A stretch of DNA of 64,000 bases from an uncultured Saprospiraceae bacterium (GTDB lineage Bacteria; Bacteroidota; Bacteroidia; Chitinophagales; Saprospiraceae). Position numbers and translations under genes: made by a program. This document shows, piece by piece, positions 1 to 9,717 of the stretch. The notes under the pieces are model-generated. The model had not been told where the DNA came from and ran no database searches. It saw only the letters and a program-made list of their open reading frames with translations. Position 1 is the stretch's first letter, and each line of letters opens with the position of its first letter. The DNA is taken from assembly GCA_938015435.1 (NCBI GenBank), contig CALLPN010000007.1:1-64000 (forward strand), written 5' to 3'.

Positions 1-1
1 A

Positions 2-682
2 GGAGGATTATACATTTCGCAAGGAAACAAATTATGGTACTTACCAGTTAGTGGCGGTACTCCAGGAACGATGCAAGAGGTAACTGTTGCAGGTTTAGAT
101 GCTATCGATGCAGATGGTATTTCTTGGGATGATGCTAACAATGCATTGTACTATGCCACTAACGATACAGGAGATCCTGCTAATGTAGGTACAGTATACG
201 AGTTAGTCTTTTCGGATGCAACGACTGCTTCAGGAAGAGAAGTAGCAACGGGTTTGGATGATTCGTCTGGACTATGGTATTATGAAAATGACGGAAAACG
301 TTATGTATATGTATTGGAATCTCAATTCGGTGCTCTATTCGGAATCAATGGATTTGAGCCGCCTTTCAATATTGCGATCATTGAGCTAGGAGAAATTATT
401 TCAAGTGTTGGCAATTTATTAGAAGAGACTTCTAATATTATTGTTTCCCCAAATCCGTTTAATCAGATCACTAATTTTGAAATTGAACTTACTGAAGGTG
501 GTGATTTTCAACTACAGGTTTTCAATTTGAAAGGAGAGCTAGTCTCCAACCAAAAAGTGAAAATGAGCCAAGGAATCAATAGCATTTATTTTGATGGGAC
601 GGCACTTAATTCAGGAATTTATAATTATCGATTAGTTAACAATACAGGCTTTAAATCTGGAAAAATTGTAATAGTAAGATAA
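2..682 (+). CDS. T9SS-sorted secreted protein, 3' part only
   Basis: The frame is open from base 2, so the ATG at 71 is internal and the gene begins before the window. About 226 residues are visible. The first part has beta-propeller-like character: short repeats rich in Gly, Asp and aromatics, such as DADGISWDDANNALYYATND. The last 80 residues are a type A T9SS C-terminal sorting domain: SPNPFN, then a FNLKGELV strand, a NSGIYNYRL turn and a basic GKIVIVR end. The product should be exported by Sec, passed through the T9SS and anchored to, or released from, the cell surface. A hairpin terminator follows. The substrate is unknown because the N-terminus is missing. Confidence 0.8.
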   Translation, partial: GGLYISQGNKLWYLPVSGGTPGTMQEVTVAGLDAIDADGISWDDANNALYYATNDTGDPANVGTVYELVFSDATTASGREVATGLDDSSGLWYYENDGKRYVYVLESQFGALFGINGFEPPFNIAIIELGEIISSVGNLLEETSNIIVSPNPFNQITNFEIELTEGGDFQLQVFNLKGELVSNQKVKMSQGINSIYFDGTALNSGIYNYRLVNNTGFKSGKIVIVR

Positions 683-707
683 TTTAAACCATATAAGTTA
701 GTATAAA

Positions 708-750
708 GAAAGGGCCGTACCGGATACGGTATGTGCCTTTTCTTTTTTCT
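708..750 (+). terminator. Rho-independent terminator
   Basis: An AAAGG/CCTTT outer stem encloses a CCGTA/TACGG inner stem with a small bulge, followed by a T-rich tract. It starts 25 bp after the stop of the first CDS and 30 bp before the next start, so it separates the two transcription units. Confidence 0.65.
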
Positions 751-780
751 ATAAAAATCCAATTCTAAAAACCTATAATT

Positions 781-2004
781 ATGAGATTTAAGACATTTTT
801 ATCAACGCTATTCATTATGGTTTCCGTGTTCACAATACAGGCGCAAAAAATACAATCCTTAGGTACTTTGACATTCAGTCCTGAAGGCGTATTGTTTGCT
901 GGAGACAAGGTATCCGGAGCCATTCATGCATTAGACTTAAGTGCGGAAATTCGATCATCAGAAAAATTTGAAATCAATGCCTATAATATCGATGCACAGG
1001 TCGCAGCGACAATAGGTACTTCCGCAGCGAATACAAAAATTAATGATATGGCAGTTCATCCAATTAGTGGTGAAATATTCATCTCTGTTACTCGTGGCCA
1101 TGGCTTAGAAGCAATACCTGCTTTGATTAAAGTAGATGCATCGAGTCACTTGCATGTGATAGATTTATCTATGATAAAGTCTACGTCACAATCGTTAAAC
1201 AAACTTCCTGATGGTAGTCAAAGCTTCGTTGCTAGAGGTACAATGGCACCAGCTACAATCAAAGAAAAGGAAAAGGCTAAGTTGCCAATGCGTACTATGT
1301 CAATAATGGACATACAGTATCATAAAGGAGAAGTATTCGTGGCGGGTATCACTAATGAAGATTTCTGTTCAGCATTACGTCGTATGCCTTACCCATTCAA
1401 TGGGAAAGAAAGTATCAGTAATATCAAAATGTTCCACATCGCACATGACGAATATGAAACTCGTGCTCCAATTCGATCTTTTGTAATTAACAATATTGAT
1501 GGTATAGATCAGATTGTAGCGTCATATACATGTAGCCCATTGGTACTGATCCCATTAGATCAGCTAAAGGATGGTGCTAAAGTAACCGCAAAAACATTAG
1601 GTGATATGGGGAATGGACAACCAATGGAAATGGTTTCATTCAGCATGCAAGGAGACGATATGATATTCGTTATCAGTAATAGTAGAACACCAAGAGTAAT
1701 CCCTGTAGCAGGACTGAGTAATGCTAAGTCATATAGCAAAGATGATTTTGAGAGAGGTGGAAAATCAGACATGGGTATTTTGCCAGTAGGACCTATGGGA
1801 AAACCAGTGATGTTCACTGGGTCAGCATTACATGTAGATCTACTTAACCCGATGAACTTCGCAACGATAAGAAGAGATCCTGAGACTGGAAGTTTAGATT
1901 TAGAAACAGTTTCTATATTCTTCCCTAATAAGCTGAATAACGTAATGGCTGAAATGGATTTTCCGCAATATGTAAAAGAGCATAAAGACGATAAAAAGAA
2001 GTAA
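781..2004 (+). CDS. Exported protein of unknown function, propeller-like
   Basis: 407 residues starting with a clear signal peptide (about residues 1-22, ending IQAQ). The mature part is rich in short beta strands and phrases such as SPEGVLFAGD, MAVHPISGEIFISV and MDIQYHKGEVFVAG, which resemble beta-propeller blades seen in secreted Bacteroidota proteins. I see no catalytic motif, lipobox or T9SS sorting domain, so the likely location is periplasmic or outer-membrane associated. The next gene begins 4 bp after the stop and is almost certainly cotranscribed. The propeller reading rests on pattern only; the function is unknown. Confidence 0.8.
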   Translation: MRFKTFLSTLFIMVSVFTIQAQKIQSLGTLTFSPEGVLFAGDKVSGAIHALDLSAEIRSSEKFEINAYNIDAQVAATIGTSAANTKINDMAVHPISGEIFISVTRGHGLEAIPALIKVDASSHLHVIDLSMIKSTSQSLNKLPDGSQSFVARGTMAPATIKEKEKAKLPMRTMSIMDIQYHKGEVFVAGITNEDFCSALRRMPYPFNGKESISNIKMFHIAHDEYETRAPIRSFVINNIDGIDQIVASYTCSPLVLIPLDQLKDGAKVTAKTLGDMGNGQPMEMVSFSMQGDDMIFVISNSRTPRVIPVAGLSNAKSYSKDDFERGGKSDMGILPVGPMGKPVMFTGSALHVDLLNPMNFATIRRDPETGSLDLETVSIFFPNKLNNVMAEMDFPQYVKEHKDDKKK

Positions 2005-2008
2005 TCTC

Positions 2009-3100
2009 ATGGTGAATATTGGATATACCTTTTTATTTATATTGTTAAATACTTTAGGAGTAGTCGAACAGACTACTCCTAATTTGCGGTTACCAGATGA
2101 TATAGATGGCTATATTCAATTAGATATATCAGACTTAGCTGAAGATCATAATTTAGGCTACGATCTTTTGTCTGTCTATGTTGCTCATGATCACAATACT
2201 TATGCCTTAGTACCAGCTGTGCAGGGCAGATTCACTATGGTGGATAATAGCTTGATATTTAAACCATTTTTTCCTTTTGAAAAAGGATTGCCTTATGTAG
2301 TTAAGATTAATACAGGCATGGAACATGAGCCTGCCTTAATCCCATTTCTAATAGGTGAAAAAAATATAGTTAACCAAGCTAAAGTATTAAGCATATTTCC
2401 TACTTCCGATTTACTGCCAGAAAATGTACTGCGATTTTATATCTACTTCCAAACGCCTATGAAGCAAGAGGAGGCACTACAACATATAAAGTTGATAGAT
2501 AAGGATGGTAACGTAGACAATCACGCATTTATGAAATTCAAAGAAGAATTATGGAGTATTGATGGAAAGAGGCTTACTATTCTATTTGATCCAGGTCGGA
2601 TCAAAAGAGGTGTTTCTACAAATATGGTGCAAGGTCCGGCTCTAGAAGATGGCCATCAGTATAAACTTCGAATCGCTAATGAATGGCAAGACGTATACGG
2701 TCAACAACTAGTGGATGTCGAAGTGAAAGATATCATGGTTGTCGAGGCATATCGAGATAAGATCGTCGTCGGAGATTGGGTATTAGATAGCCCCCAATAC
2801 AATACGCTAGACAAATTGACTATCGTATTTGATAGGATTATGGATCATGCTCTTATACAAACAATGGTGCAAGTAAGGGATGAGAATCAGAATCTAGTAA
2901 ATGGACATTGGGAGATTCTGGAGAGTCAAAAAATAATGCAATTCATCCCTAATAACAAATGGAAAATTGGCAACTATGCCATACGTTTTGATACTCGTAT
3001 AGAAGATGTAGCAGGAAATAATTTGCAAAATCTTCTAGATCATAATTCAAAGGATCAAGATCTAGAAGAGAGATATCAGTTTATAAATTTTATAATTTAA
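2009..3100 (+). CDS. Conserved exported protein with bacterial Ig-like segments
   Basis: 363 residues, with a hydrophobic N-terminus (about residues 1-18) that can act as a signal sequence. Residues about 120-340 hold two SbsA-type Ig-like segments: each has a sentence such as LRFYIYFQTPMKQ or LTIVFDRIMDHALI followed by a strand-rich stretch, as in domains that describe 'an exported Ig fold'. The phrase LFDPGRIKRG near residue 200 is distinctive and I associate it with a conserved but uncharacterised family. It starts 4 bp after the propeller-like gene and precedes a small beta-barrel-like gene by 35 bp, so the three look like one operon. Function unknown. Confidence 0.75.
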   Translation: MVNIGYTFLFILLNTLGVVEQTTPNLRLPDDIDGYIQLDISDLAEDHNLGYDLLSVYVAHDHNTYALVPAVQGRFTMVDNSLIFKPFFPFEKGLPYVVKINTGMEHEPALIPFLIGEKNIVNQAKVLSIFPTSDLLPENVLRFYIYFQTPMKQEEALQHIKLIDKDGNVDNHAFMKFKEELWSIDGKRLTILFDPGRIKRGVSTNMVQGPALEDGHQYKLRIANEWQDVYGQQLVDVEVKDIMVVEAYRDKIVVGDWVLDSPQYNTLDKLTIVFDRIMDHALIQTMVQVRDENQNLVNGHWEILESQKIMQFIPNNKWKIGNYAIRFDTRIEDVAGNNLQNLLDHNSKDQDLEERYQFINFII

Positions 3101-3135
3101 AACATTAAACCAATTCTTAAATAAATAATCAAATA

Positions 3136-3696
3136 ATGACAAATTCATTAAAGTACTTAATAGTAGTAACCATAGTTTTGAGTAGTCTCAAAATGGAAGC
3201 ACAGAAAGCGTTAACGGTAGCTTTTGATCCATTAACGACTGTCGCTTTAGGAGGATATGAAGTGGAGTTAGGAATCAACTTGAATAAAAATAGAATAACA
3301 GCTTCTTATCTAAGCGGAGATTTATCACCGTGGTTTGGAGATGTTACTGAATACAATAGTGCTAATCACGATGTTTTGGAATTCGCTTGGAGTCGTTTCG
3401 TAAGTGACAATCATAGAGGGGTGACATACGGCCTTGCATATGCATACTATACTGACTTTTCGGTAGAAGATGAGCAAGGAGAAAGCATTAGTAAAAACCC
3501 ATCAAGAATTTCTTTAAAACTATCTTATGCATGGTTTCCATTTAAATCTATTCCATTGTATCTGGAGCCAGTAATGACCTTTGGATTCATGATTGGTGAT
3601 GAAGATATAGATTTTTCTTCTGGTCAGACTTTTGAAAAGAAATCATTTATAGGCAATGGTCCACTATTCAACGTTGGGTATAAATTCGATTTATAG
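3136..3696 (+). CDS. Small outer-membrane beta-barrel-like protein
   Basis: 186 residues with a signal peptide (about 1-22, ending MEAQ). The rest alternates hydrophobic and polar residues in short strands (for example GVTYGLAYAYY and RISLKLSYAWF) and ends in FNVGYKFDL. A C-terminal aromatic/hydrophobic strand of this kind is typical of outer-membrane barrels that are inserted by the BAM complex. It sits 35 bp after the Ig-like gene, probably in the same operon. No specific family was recognised; a soluble periplasmic beta protein is the main alternative. Confidence 0.65.
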   Translation: MTNSLKYLIVVTIVLSSLKMEAQKALTVAFDPLTTVALGGYEVELGINLNKNRITASYLSGDLSPWFGDVTEYNSANHDVLEFAWSRFVSDNHRGVTYGLAYAYYTDFSVEDEQGESISKNPSRISLKLSYAWFPFKSIPLYLEPVMTFGFMIGDEDIDFSSGQTFEKKSFIGNGPLFNVGYKFDL

Positions 3697-3742
3697 AATT
3701 ATGATCATTTCAATTTTTATTAGTTAATTAAATCAAAACATC

Positions 3743-4129
3743 ATGACAAACGAAACAACTTCAACTCCAAAGTGGATTACAATTTATCTTTGGGTCACAT
3801 TTGTAATTACATTGGGAGCAAGTCTTGCAGGTTACTTTAAGCCGGACGCTCTTCTAGGAACATGGGAAGCATTGCCAGCCGCAGGAGCATTGTCATTAGC
3901 GGGCCCACTAGGTTTATTTCTTTCAAGAAATATGGCAACCGCAATTGTGACTGCTTTCGCCTTGGTAAAAAATAATACATCTATGATAAAGATAGTATTA
4001 CTTCTTAGAATTGCTAGTGACGGATTAGATTTGGTAAATAATCTAATTGCTGGAAATATGCAAGTGGCTATAATGGGTGGGGTGATGTGTGCGATAGAGA
4101 TATTCGCTTTCACAAAAGTCAAAGGTTAA
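3743..4129 (+). CDS. Small integral membrane protein
   Basis: 128 residues with about four hydrophobic segments (roughly 11-31, 43-60, 62-95 as a broken pair, and 103-122) separated by short polar loops. The pattern and length resemble the small four-helix DoxX/DUF4345-like membrane families, but no diagnostic residue was seen. It follows the barrel-like gene by 46 bp and is itself followed by a hairpin terminator, so it probably closes the operon that begins at 781. Function unknown. Confidence 0.7.
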   Translation: MTNETTSTPKWITIYLWVTFVITLGASLAGYFKPDALLGTWEALPAAGALSLAGPLGLFLSRNMATAIVTAFALVKNNTSMIKIVLLLRIASDGLDLVNNLIAGNMQVAIMGGVMCAIEIFAFTKVKG

Positions 4130-4167
4130 TTCATTCATTTGTAAAGAACCAAGAGTTCAGTAATTTA

Positions 4168-4206
4168 GATGGGTATCTGTGAAAATGGATATTCATCTTT
4201 TTTATT
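4168..4206 (+). terminator. Rho-independent terminator
   Basis: GATGGGTATC pairs with GATATTCATC (one mismatch/wobble) around a loop of about ten bases, followed directly by TTTTTT. It lies 38 bp after the stop of the small membrane protein and probably ends the transcript that starts near 781. Confidence 0.6.
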
Positions 4207-4395
4207 TGAGTTAATTCAATTGAATGACTGAATTGGATTTTTAAACTTGTTTATTATTTAAAATGAATTTTGTAAGTATGGTGTTCCTTCTTAGGGATTT
4301 TGGTTTATAAACTCAAAATGAGTTTAAATGTTAACGTAGATTTCTAAAACGATACATCTTTCTCTTTTCTACACTACATTGGCCTAAAAGGATAG

Positions 4396-4425
4396 TTGGA
4401 AGCACTTGCTTTGCATTTATCTTTG
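4396..4425 (+). promoter_or_regulatory. Candidate Bacteroidota promoter
   Basis: TTG at 4396-4398, a 19-bp spacer, then TATCTTTG at 4418-4425. This fits the -33 TTG / -7 TAnnTTTG consensus of the Bacteroidota housekeeping sigma factor. Transcription would start near 4432, about 60 bases before the methyltransferase ATG. Nothing else was recognised in the 362-bp gap after the preceding gene apart from this motif and the terminator. Confidence 0.4.
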
Positions 4426-4491
4426 GAGGGATATAAAAGCATTCATTTTTTATATCATTAATATTAAGTATAATTTTTAAAAAAAAATAAA

Positions 4492-5109
4492 ATGCAAAAT
4501 ATTCAAATAGAAAGAACTATTGCACACCTGTACGAAGATTCTAAGAATGACTACATGCGAATGTTTAAAGTTATGGCAAAGAGTATTTTTAGACCGATGC
4601 AACCTGCTGATTTCAAAGATGCTTATCTATCAATTTCAAAAGAACAAGGAAAGGGATTGGTGAATTTAATAAAGCGAAACAACATTAAAAACGTTGTGGA
4701 ATTTGGAACGTCATTTGGTATTTCAACCTTATTTTTGGCGCAAGGGATTGCTGAAACGAAAGGAAGTATTATTACAACAGAATTAATCAAATCTAAAGCA
4801 CTTAAAGCCGTTGAGAATTTTAAATCTGCTGGTGTTAATCAACTAATTGAAGTTAGAGTTGGCGATGCTTTGGTGACATTGCAAAATCATAGTACACCAA
4901 TAGATCTCTTATTGTTAGATGGTTGGAAAGATGCTTATTTGCCTTTATTTCAATTGCTTGAGCCAAATTATCACGCAAGCAGTATTATTTATGTTGATAA
5001 TGCTGATATGGCTGACAGTCGAGCGTTCTTAGAAACGGTAAGTAAGAATTCCAATTATCATATAAAATATGAGCATAATGGTAAAGTAGCCATAATTAAA
5101 ATGAAGTAA
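4492..5109 (+). CDS. Class I SAM-dependent methyltransferase, O-methyltransferase-like
   Basis: 205 residues. Residues 68-79 (VVEFGTSFGIST) form motif I of a Rossmann-fold methyltransferase, the SAM-binding glycine loop. ITTELIK at about 95 supplies the acidic residue that would hold the ribose, and LLLLDGWKDAYL near 139-150 is the Asp-containing strand that binds metal or substrate in the catechol-type O-methyltransferase families. No signal peptide, so it should be cytoplasmic. It is monocistronic, with its own promoter-like motif upstream and more than 1 kb of non-coding DNA downstream. The substrate cannot be inferred. Confidence 0.8.
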   Translation: MQNIQIERTIAHLYEDSKNDYMRMFKVMAKSIFRPMQPADFKDAYLSISKEQGKGLVNLIKRNNIKNVVEFGTSFGISTLFLAQGIAETKGSIITTELIKSKALKAVENFKSAGVNQLIEVRVGDALVTLQNHSTPIDLLLLDGWKDAYLPLFQLLEPNYHASSIIYVDNADMADSRAFLETVSKNSNYHIKYEHNGKVAIIKMK

Positions 5110-5132
5110 GAGTTTTATTTAAGTGTATATGT

Positions 5133-5300
5133 AAAGGATATAGCAAGTATATTACTCTTAAAATTGATAATGCATATGTTAGCATCGTAACTGATCCGTA
5201 TCACTTTGAGAAGTTGCTTGATGCTTGTTGTGTTGTATGGAAGGCAATGTTAGAGGCTTATCATGTAGAAATAAATATGGATGAGTGTAAAAATCAATAG
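5133..5300 (+). pseudogene. Possible gene fragment without a start codon
   Basis: An open stretch of about 55 codons with protein-like composition (it contains YITLKIDNAYVSIVTDPYHF) and a TAG at 5298-5300. It has no ATG and no recognisable upstream signals, and it begins a few bases after the methyltransferase stop in another frame. It may be the tail of a lost gene. It could equally be chance, and I have no family assignment. Confidence 0.2.
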
Positions 5301-6280
5301 GAAGATATGTAGGAAAGCATGAACGAAATTAGAACACGACGAATATTCAGTAGGAAGTATTTCTTATCGATATAAAAGACATTAGCAATCAATACGATAC
5401 ATCTATTTCTGTTCTGCGCTAGAGCTTAGGTTACTGAAATCGATATGCTGAGTATCATATAGTTCGCAAGGAAGATCAGAGATCTAATTGCGATTATATC
5501 TATATCAGACGTCTCTAAGCTTCTGATCAAACTCAGTATAGAAAGTCGGATATGAGCCGAGTAAGTAGAAAGGGAAGGTGCTTTTGCTAGTAGAATGTGG
5601 ATTCGTGAGAAGAATGTAGGTTGATAAGAGATTGCATTGCTTCGTATTTTTATATAGTGCTACATAGACTATTTGGTTAGAATGTCTTAGTTGCAAATTG
5701 GTTCATTTTAGGCTAGCTTCCTAGAGTGGGCTATTTAGTGATATTAAGTTTGTATATTTAGCTCTAAGTTAGGCATTACTATTGTAAGAATGTAACTCTA
5801 ATTATTTGTGATTGTTGATAAACATTTGTTTCGCATTTGGCAGAGTCATTGTTTAATATTAATGTTGTTCAAGTTTAGAATGCTAAAGAATGATTAAATT
5901 TCAGGGTTTCAATTTTATTTGCAAAAATTGAAAAGGAAGTGTAGTTTTAGAATCGGAAGTTATGATGCCCGTAGTTGAGGTTTATTTAAATATGATAAAA
6001 GGAAGATCGAATATGCTATTCAATAATAATTGATGCAGAATTAGCATTTTTAGGATGGAATAATCAAGTAACTGTCAAAAAATAGAACATAAAATTTTTA
6101 GTAAATACTAAATGTAAAGAGTCGCGCTAAAGATTTAATTACATTTGATTATTTCAAAGTTCTTAGATTTTCCGATAGAATCACGGATATATTAATATTA
6201 GAATTATAGCTGAACTGTTGTAAACTAAGAAAATTGATATTTGAATAAATTAATTATTAACTAAGACGAATAATATTGAC
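5301..6280. other. Long intergenic region with no gene seen
   Basis: About 980 bp (1.17 kb counted from the methyltransferase stop). Stops are frequent in all frames. The 63-codon minus-strand frame at 5505-5696 looks like chance composition. A stretch at 5394-5417 resembles one at 4348-4371 (both begin ACGATACATCT and then run T-rich). A TACATTTG box lies near 6140 but has no good -33 partner. No tRNA, hairpin terminator or riboswitch was recognised. Confidence 0.5.
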
Positions 6281-9200
6281 ATGAGAATTATATGCACTTT
6301 TCTGATATTGGCCTTTTTTACTTCAATTAACTACGGTCAATTTTGTTCTGGAACTACCGTTTTGACTGATTGTGAAGGAGAGTTCGATGATGGAAGTGGG
6401 AATAGTGACTATTCGGATGATAGTGATTGTGCTTGGCTTATTCAAGTGCCAATGGACAGCACGATCACTTTATTCTTCAACAGTTTTGATACTGAGTCTT
6501 GCTGCGATAGGGTCAGAGTCTATAACGGAGCAAACGACAACGCACCTCTTTTTGGAGAGTATGTTGGTAGTACTATACCAAGTATCATACAATCATCTAC
6601 AAACGAAATTTTAATAGAATTTGTTACTGATGGTAGTGTTACAGCAGATGGTTGGTCAGTCAGTTATACCTGCAATAATATATCTTTTATCGATTTGGGA
6701 TATGCCGAACCTCAATTTTCTCCGTTACTCTCTGTAGAAGGGAGTATCTTGGAATATGAGTTCGAGATCCAGAATAATGGAAACTTGGATTCAGGACCTT
6801 TTGAGGTTGGATTCTACGCAAGCGAAGATAGTGGAATCTCTCTTTCTGATTCTTTATTGTTTTCTATTTCAATCGATAGCTTATCCGCTAATAGTAGTAT
6901 TTCCGTTAATGGAATGAATGATCTTCGAGAATCAATTTCCGCAGGAGTGTATAATGGGGTAGGATTTATAATAGACCCTAGTAATGAAGTCGAAGAAATA
7001 GGAGAGGAAAACAATATATATGACAGTAATTTCGAAGTACTCTATGTACCTTATTGTTTGGAATTGACATCAGTAATCGGATGTCAAGGGACTATCTCTG
7101 ATGGTAGTGGATCTAATAATGTAGTAAGAGAAACAGAATGTTCATGGTTATTAGAATCTGAAAATAATGAAACTATTTTTCTGGATTTTTTAAGCGTAGA
7201 GCTTAGTTCGTCAGACCTTATTCGACTTTACGATGGTGAAAATCAAAATGCACCATTGATACATGAGTTTAGAGGGAATGACGTTTTCTATCCTATCGTT
7301 TCCAGTGGTAACTCAATATTCATTGAGTTTGATGTCTCATTTTTTGGTGATGAAGGCTGGAGTGCAGATTACTCTTGTATCGATACGAGTATTTCCAATC
7401 TAATATTGGAGACGTCAAGTAATGCTTTTAGTACTGGAAGTGTCATTGATTTTGACATTGATGTACGCAATAACGGAAATTCTCTTTCTCCTGCTAGTAA
7501 AATCTACTTTTTCGGCAGTGTAGATAATACTTTCAATATTACTCAAGACTTTCTAATTGATTCTATAGAGATTGGACCTATTGCTACGCTTGAACAAATG
7601 CAAGTTAGTTATACAATGAATGCAAAAAATAAGCTTCCTTCAGGTGAATATCGACCTATTGCCGTTATTGATGCATTTGATGACATAGCAGAACTTAATG
7701 AAGAAGACAATCACCAAATTTTCTTTGATGAGTTTTATATACCTTATTGTCCGGATACGACAACTGTTTTTGGTAATTGTTCAGGAATTTTATCTGATGG
7801 AAGTGGTGATTCAGATTTTACCGAAGGAACCGACTGTAGTTGGCTTATTACGAGTGGCCCTGGAGAATATGTTTCTATTAGTCCTCTGAATGTGGATCTA
7901 GGATCTAGTTCCAATAGCCTTAAAATATATGATGGAGAAAACAATTTTGGTCAACTAATAGCTGAGTATAATGGTTTTGAAGGTAATACGATCCCTTCGA
8001 ACATATTGTCTACTGGAGAAAATATGTATATAGAATTTGTTACCTCAGAGTTTTCCACTTTTGGCTCTGGCTGGGATTTTCAATATTCGTGTGTTGAAAA
8101 TACTCAAGTAAATTTTGATTATTATGTAAATTATATAAACGAAAATAATTTCAATAATAACATAGAATACAATTTTGTTGTAAGGAATTTTGGAAATGCT
8201 TCAACTCCGGAAACAAAAGTGTATTTATTATTATCCACAAATCAGTCTATAAGTTCGAGTAATATTATTTTAGATTCTATTACTCTTCCTTCCTTGCAAC
8301 CATACGAAATGTTTCCTGTAAATATGATTGTCAATCCACTTATGCAAGATGTTTTGGTTCCTGGAGGTAGTTATTATGCAGGATTCCATATAGATCCATT
8401 AGATGAGGTCGATGAGCTTAACGAAAATGATAATAGCTTTATTGATAACGGAGTTTTTGATGTTCCGTATTGTAGCGGAACGGAGATTTTAGATGACTGT
8501 ATGGGCGAATTTAGTGATGGCAGTAGTACTAGTGACTATGCTGATTACTCCAATTGCAGCTGGCTTGTCGAAGGCCCAATAGGATCTAATATTCGTTTGG
8601 AGTTTAATGAATTCGAAACTGAATCATGTTGTGATTTTGTTCGTATTTACGATGGTACCAGTATTGATGCTCCATTACTAGGAAATTTTTCTGGCTCTAG
8701 TTTGCCTCCAACCATACAAACGTCTCAACCTAATGCATATGTTGTGTTTGATACAGACGGTAGTTCTACAAGATCGGGTTGGGAAATTGAGTACGAATGC
8801 ATTGAATTCTTTGGTGACCTACAGTATAAAAATGGGTCGACACAATTTCAGATTACAAATAACATTTTGAATTTTTCAACGATAATTGAAAACGATGGAG
8901 CTCTGCCAACGGACGTATTTGAGATTGGTTTTATCTTGTCTGAGGATGAGGTGCCTTCATTGACAGATTTTCTAATATCAACTGAGGTAATCACTAGTCT
9001 TGAGCCAGGCGAGGAAGTCGTCCATGAGTCTATGATTGATTTTGATGGTCTCAGTATTTCGTCTGGCCAGTATTTTTTGATTGTCAAATTGGATGTAGGC
9101 GAGATCATAGAAGAAAACGATGAAATTGATAATAATTTTATTTCTACCTTTCCAATAGATATAATTACTAGTACCGATGATCTGAATAGTGAGGCTGGAA

Positions 9201-9427
9201 TAATTATTTTTAGCTCTAATCAAAAATTAGTTATTAAAAATGATTTTCACCATTATTTGAGTAGGATGAAAGTCCTAACCGCTCGTGGTGAAGTAGTTTT
9301 AGACAAAGAAATCAATAATGGAAATCCTGAACATAGATTTGATGTCATAGACTTCCCAACAGGAATATATTTTATTTCATTAGAACTAGACAATCAATTT
9401 GTAGTTCAAAAAATATTTATTCCATAA
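6281..9427 (+). CDS. Large secreted protein with four CUB domains and CARDB-like domains
   Basis: 1048 residues with a signal peptide (1-20, ending NYGQ). Four CUB-type domains begin near residues 22, 256, 488 and 729. Each opens with a cysteine, then a C-x-G-x-(F/I/L)-x-D-GS turn, a C-(A/S)-W-L motif and a RVYNGAN-like or IYDGEN-like strand, and each closes with a YxC. Between them lie CARDB-type Ig-like domains, recognised by FxIxNNGNxxSxxFxVGFY-like phrases and a Dxxx(E)VxExNEDNN end. The last 80 residues resemble a T9SS sorting domain (DFPTGIYFISLELDN, then KIFIP) although the usual PNP motif is missing. CUB domains bind proteins or sugars, often with calcium, so an adhesin or surface-binding role is likely. 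It stands alone. Confidence 0.85.
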   Translation: MRIICTFLILAFFTSINYGQFCSGTTVLTDCEGEFDDGSGNSDYSDDSDCAWLIQVPMDSTITLFFNSFDTESCCDRVRVYNGANDNAPLFGEYVGSTIPSIIQSSTNEILIEFVTDGSVTADGWSVSYTCNNISFIDLGYAEPQFSPLLSVEGSILEYEFEIQNNGNLDSGPFEVGFYASEDSGISLSDSLLFSISIDSLSANSSISVNGMNDLRESISAGVYNGVGFIIDPSNEVEEIGEENNIYDSNFEVLYVPYCLELTSVIGCQGTISDGSGSNNVVRETECSWLLESENNETIFLDFLSVELSSSDLIRLYDGENQNAPLIHEFRGNDVFYPIVSSGNSIFIEFDVSFFGDEGWSADYSCIDTSISNLILETSSNAFSTGSVIDFDIDVRNNGNSLSPASKIYFFGSVDNTFNITQDFLIDSIEIGPIATLEQMQVSYTMNAKNKLPSGEYRPIAVIDAFDDIAELNEEDNHQIFFDEFYIPYCPDTTTVFGNCSGILSDGSGDSDFTEGTDCSWLITSGPGEYVSISPLNVDLGSSSNSLKIYDGENNFGQLIAEYNGFEGNTIPSNILSTGENMYIEFVTSEFSTFGSGWDFQYSCVENTQVNFDYYVNYINENNFNNNIEYNFVVRNFGNASTPETKVYLLLSTNQSISSSNIILDSITLPSLQPYEMFPVNMIVNPLMQDVLVPGGSYYAGFHIDPLDEVDELNENDNSFIDNGVFDVPYCSGTEILDDCMGEFSDGSSTSDYADYSNCSWLVEGPIGSNIRLEFNEFETESCCDFVRIYDGTSIDAPLLGNFSGSSLPPTIQTSQPNAYVVFDTDGSSTRSGWEIEYECIEFFGDLQYKNGSTQFQITNNILNFSTIIENDGALPTDVFEIGFILSEDEVPSLTDFLISTEVITSLEPGEEVVHESMIDFDGLSISSGQYFLIVKLDVGEIIEENDEIDNNFISTFPIDIITSTDDLNSEAGIIIFSSNQKLVIKNDFHHYLSRMKVLTARGEVVLDKEINNGNPEHRFDVIDFPTGIYFISLELDNQFVVQKIFIP

Positions 9428-9717
9428 CTAAGGTTTTTTATAGCTAGATTTTTTTTGACGATATGGAATGGTTTAATGTTTGTTATAAGAATGAAGTGAT
9501 GGGACGCGTAAATTAGTTGAAATATATTAATTTCAATTTTGAATGTGACTGAGAAAGAGGTGAATATTGCGCAGGACTTTTTACTTAAACATGTCGAGTA
9601 ATCTGATCTTCATTTTGGATATCAATAAAAGGGCCGACAAAATAAATTGCTAGCCCAGGGTAATAGTATTTTTCATGAATTGTAATTTCCTGTCATCTAC
9701 ACGGAAATTTCATTATT

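Noticed and set aside
5505-5696. A minus-strand 63-codon frame
   Set aside because: No conserved motif, no supporting signals, and stops are common around it.
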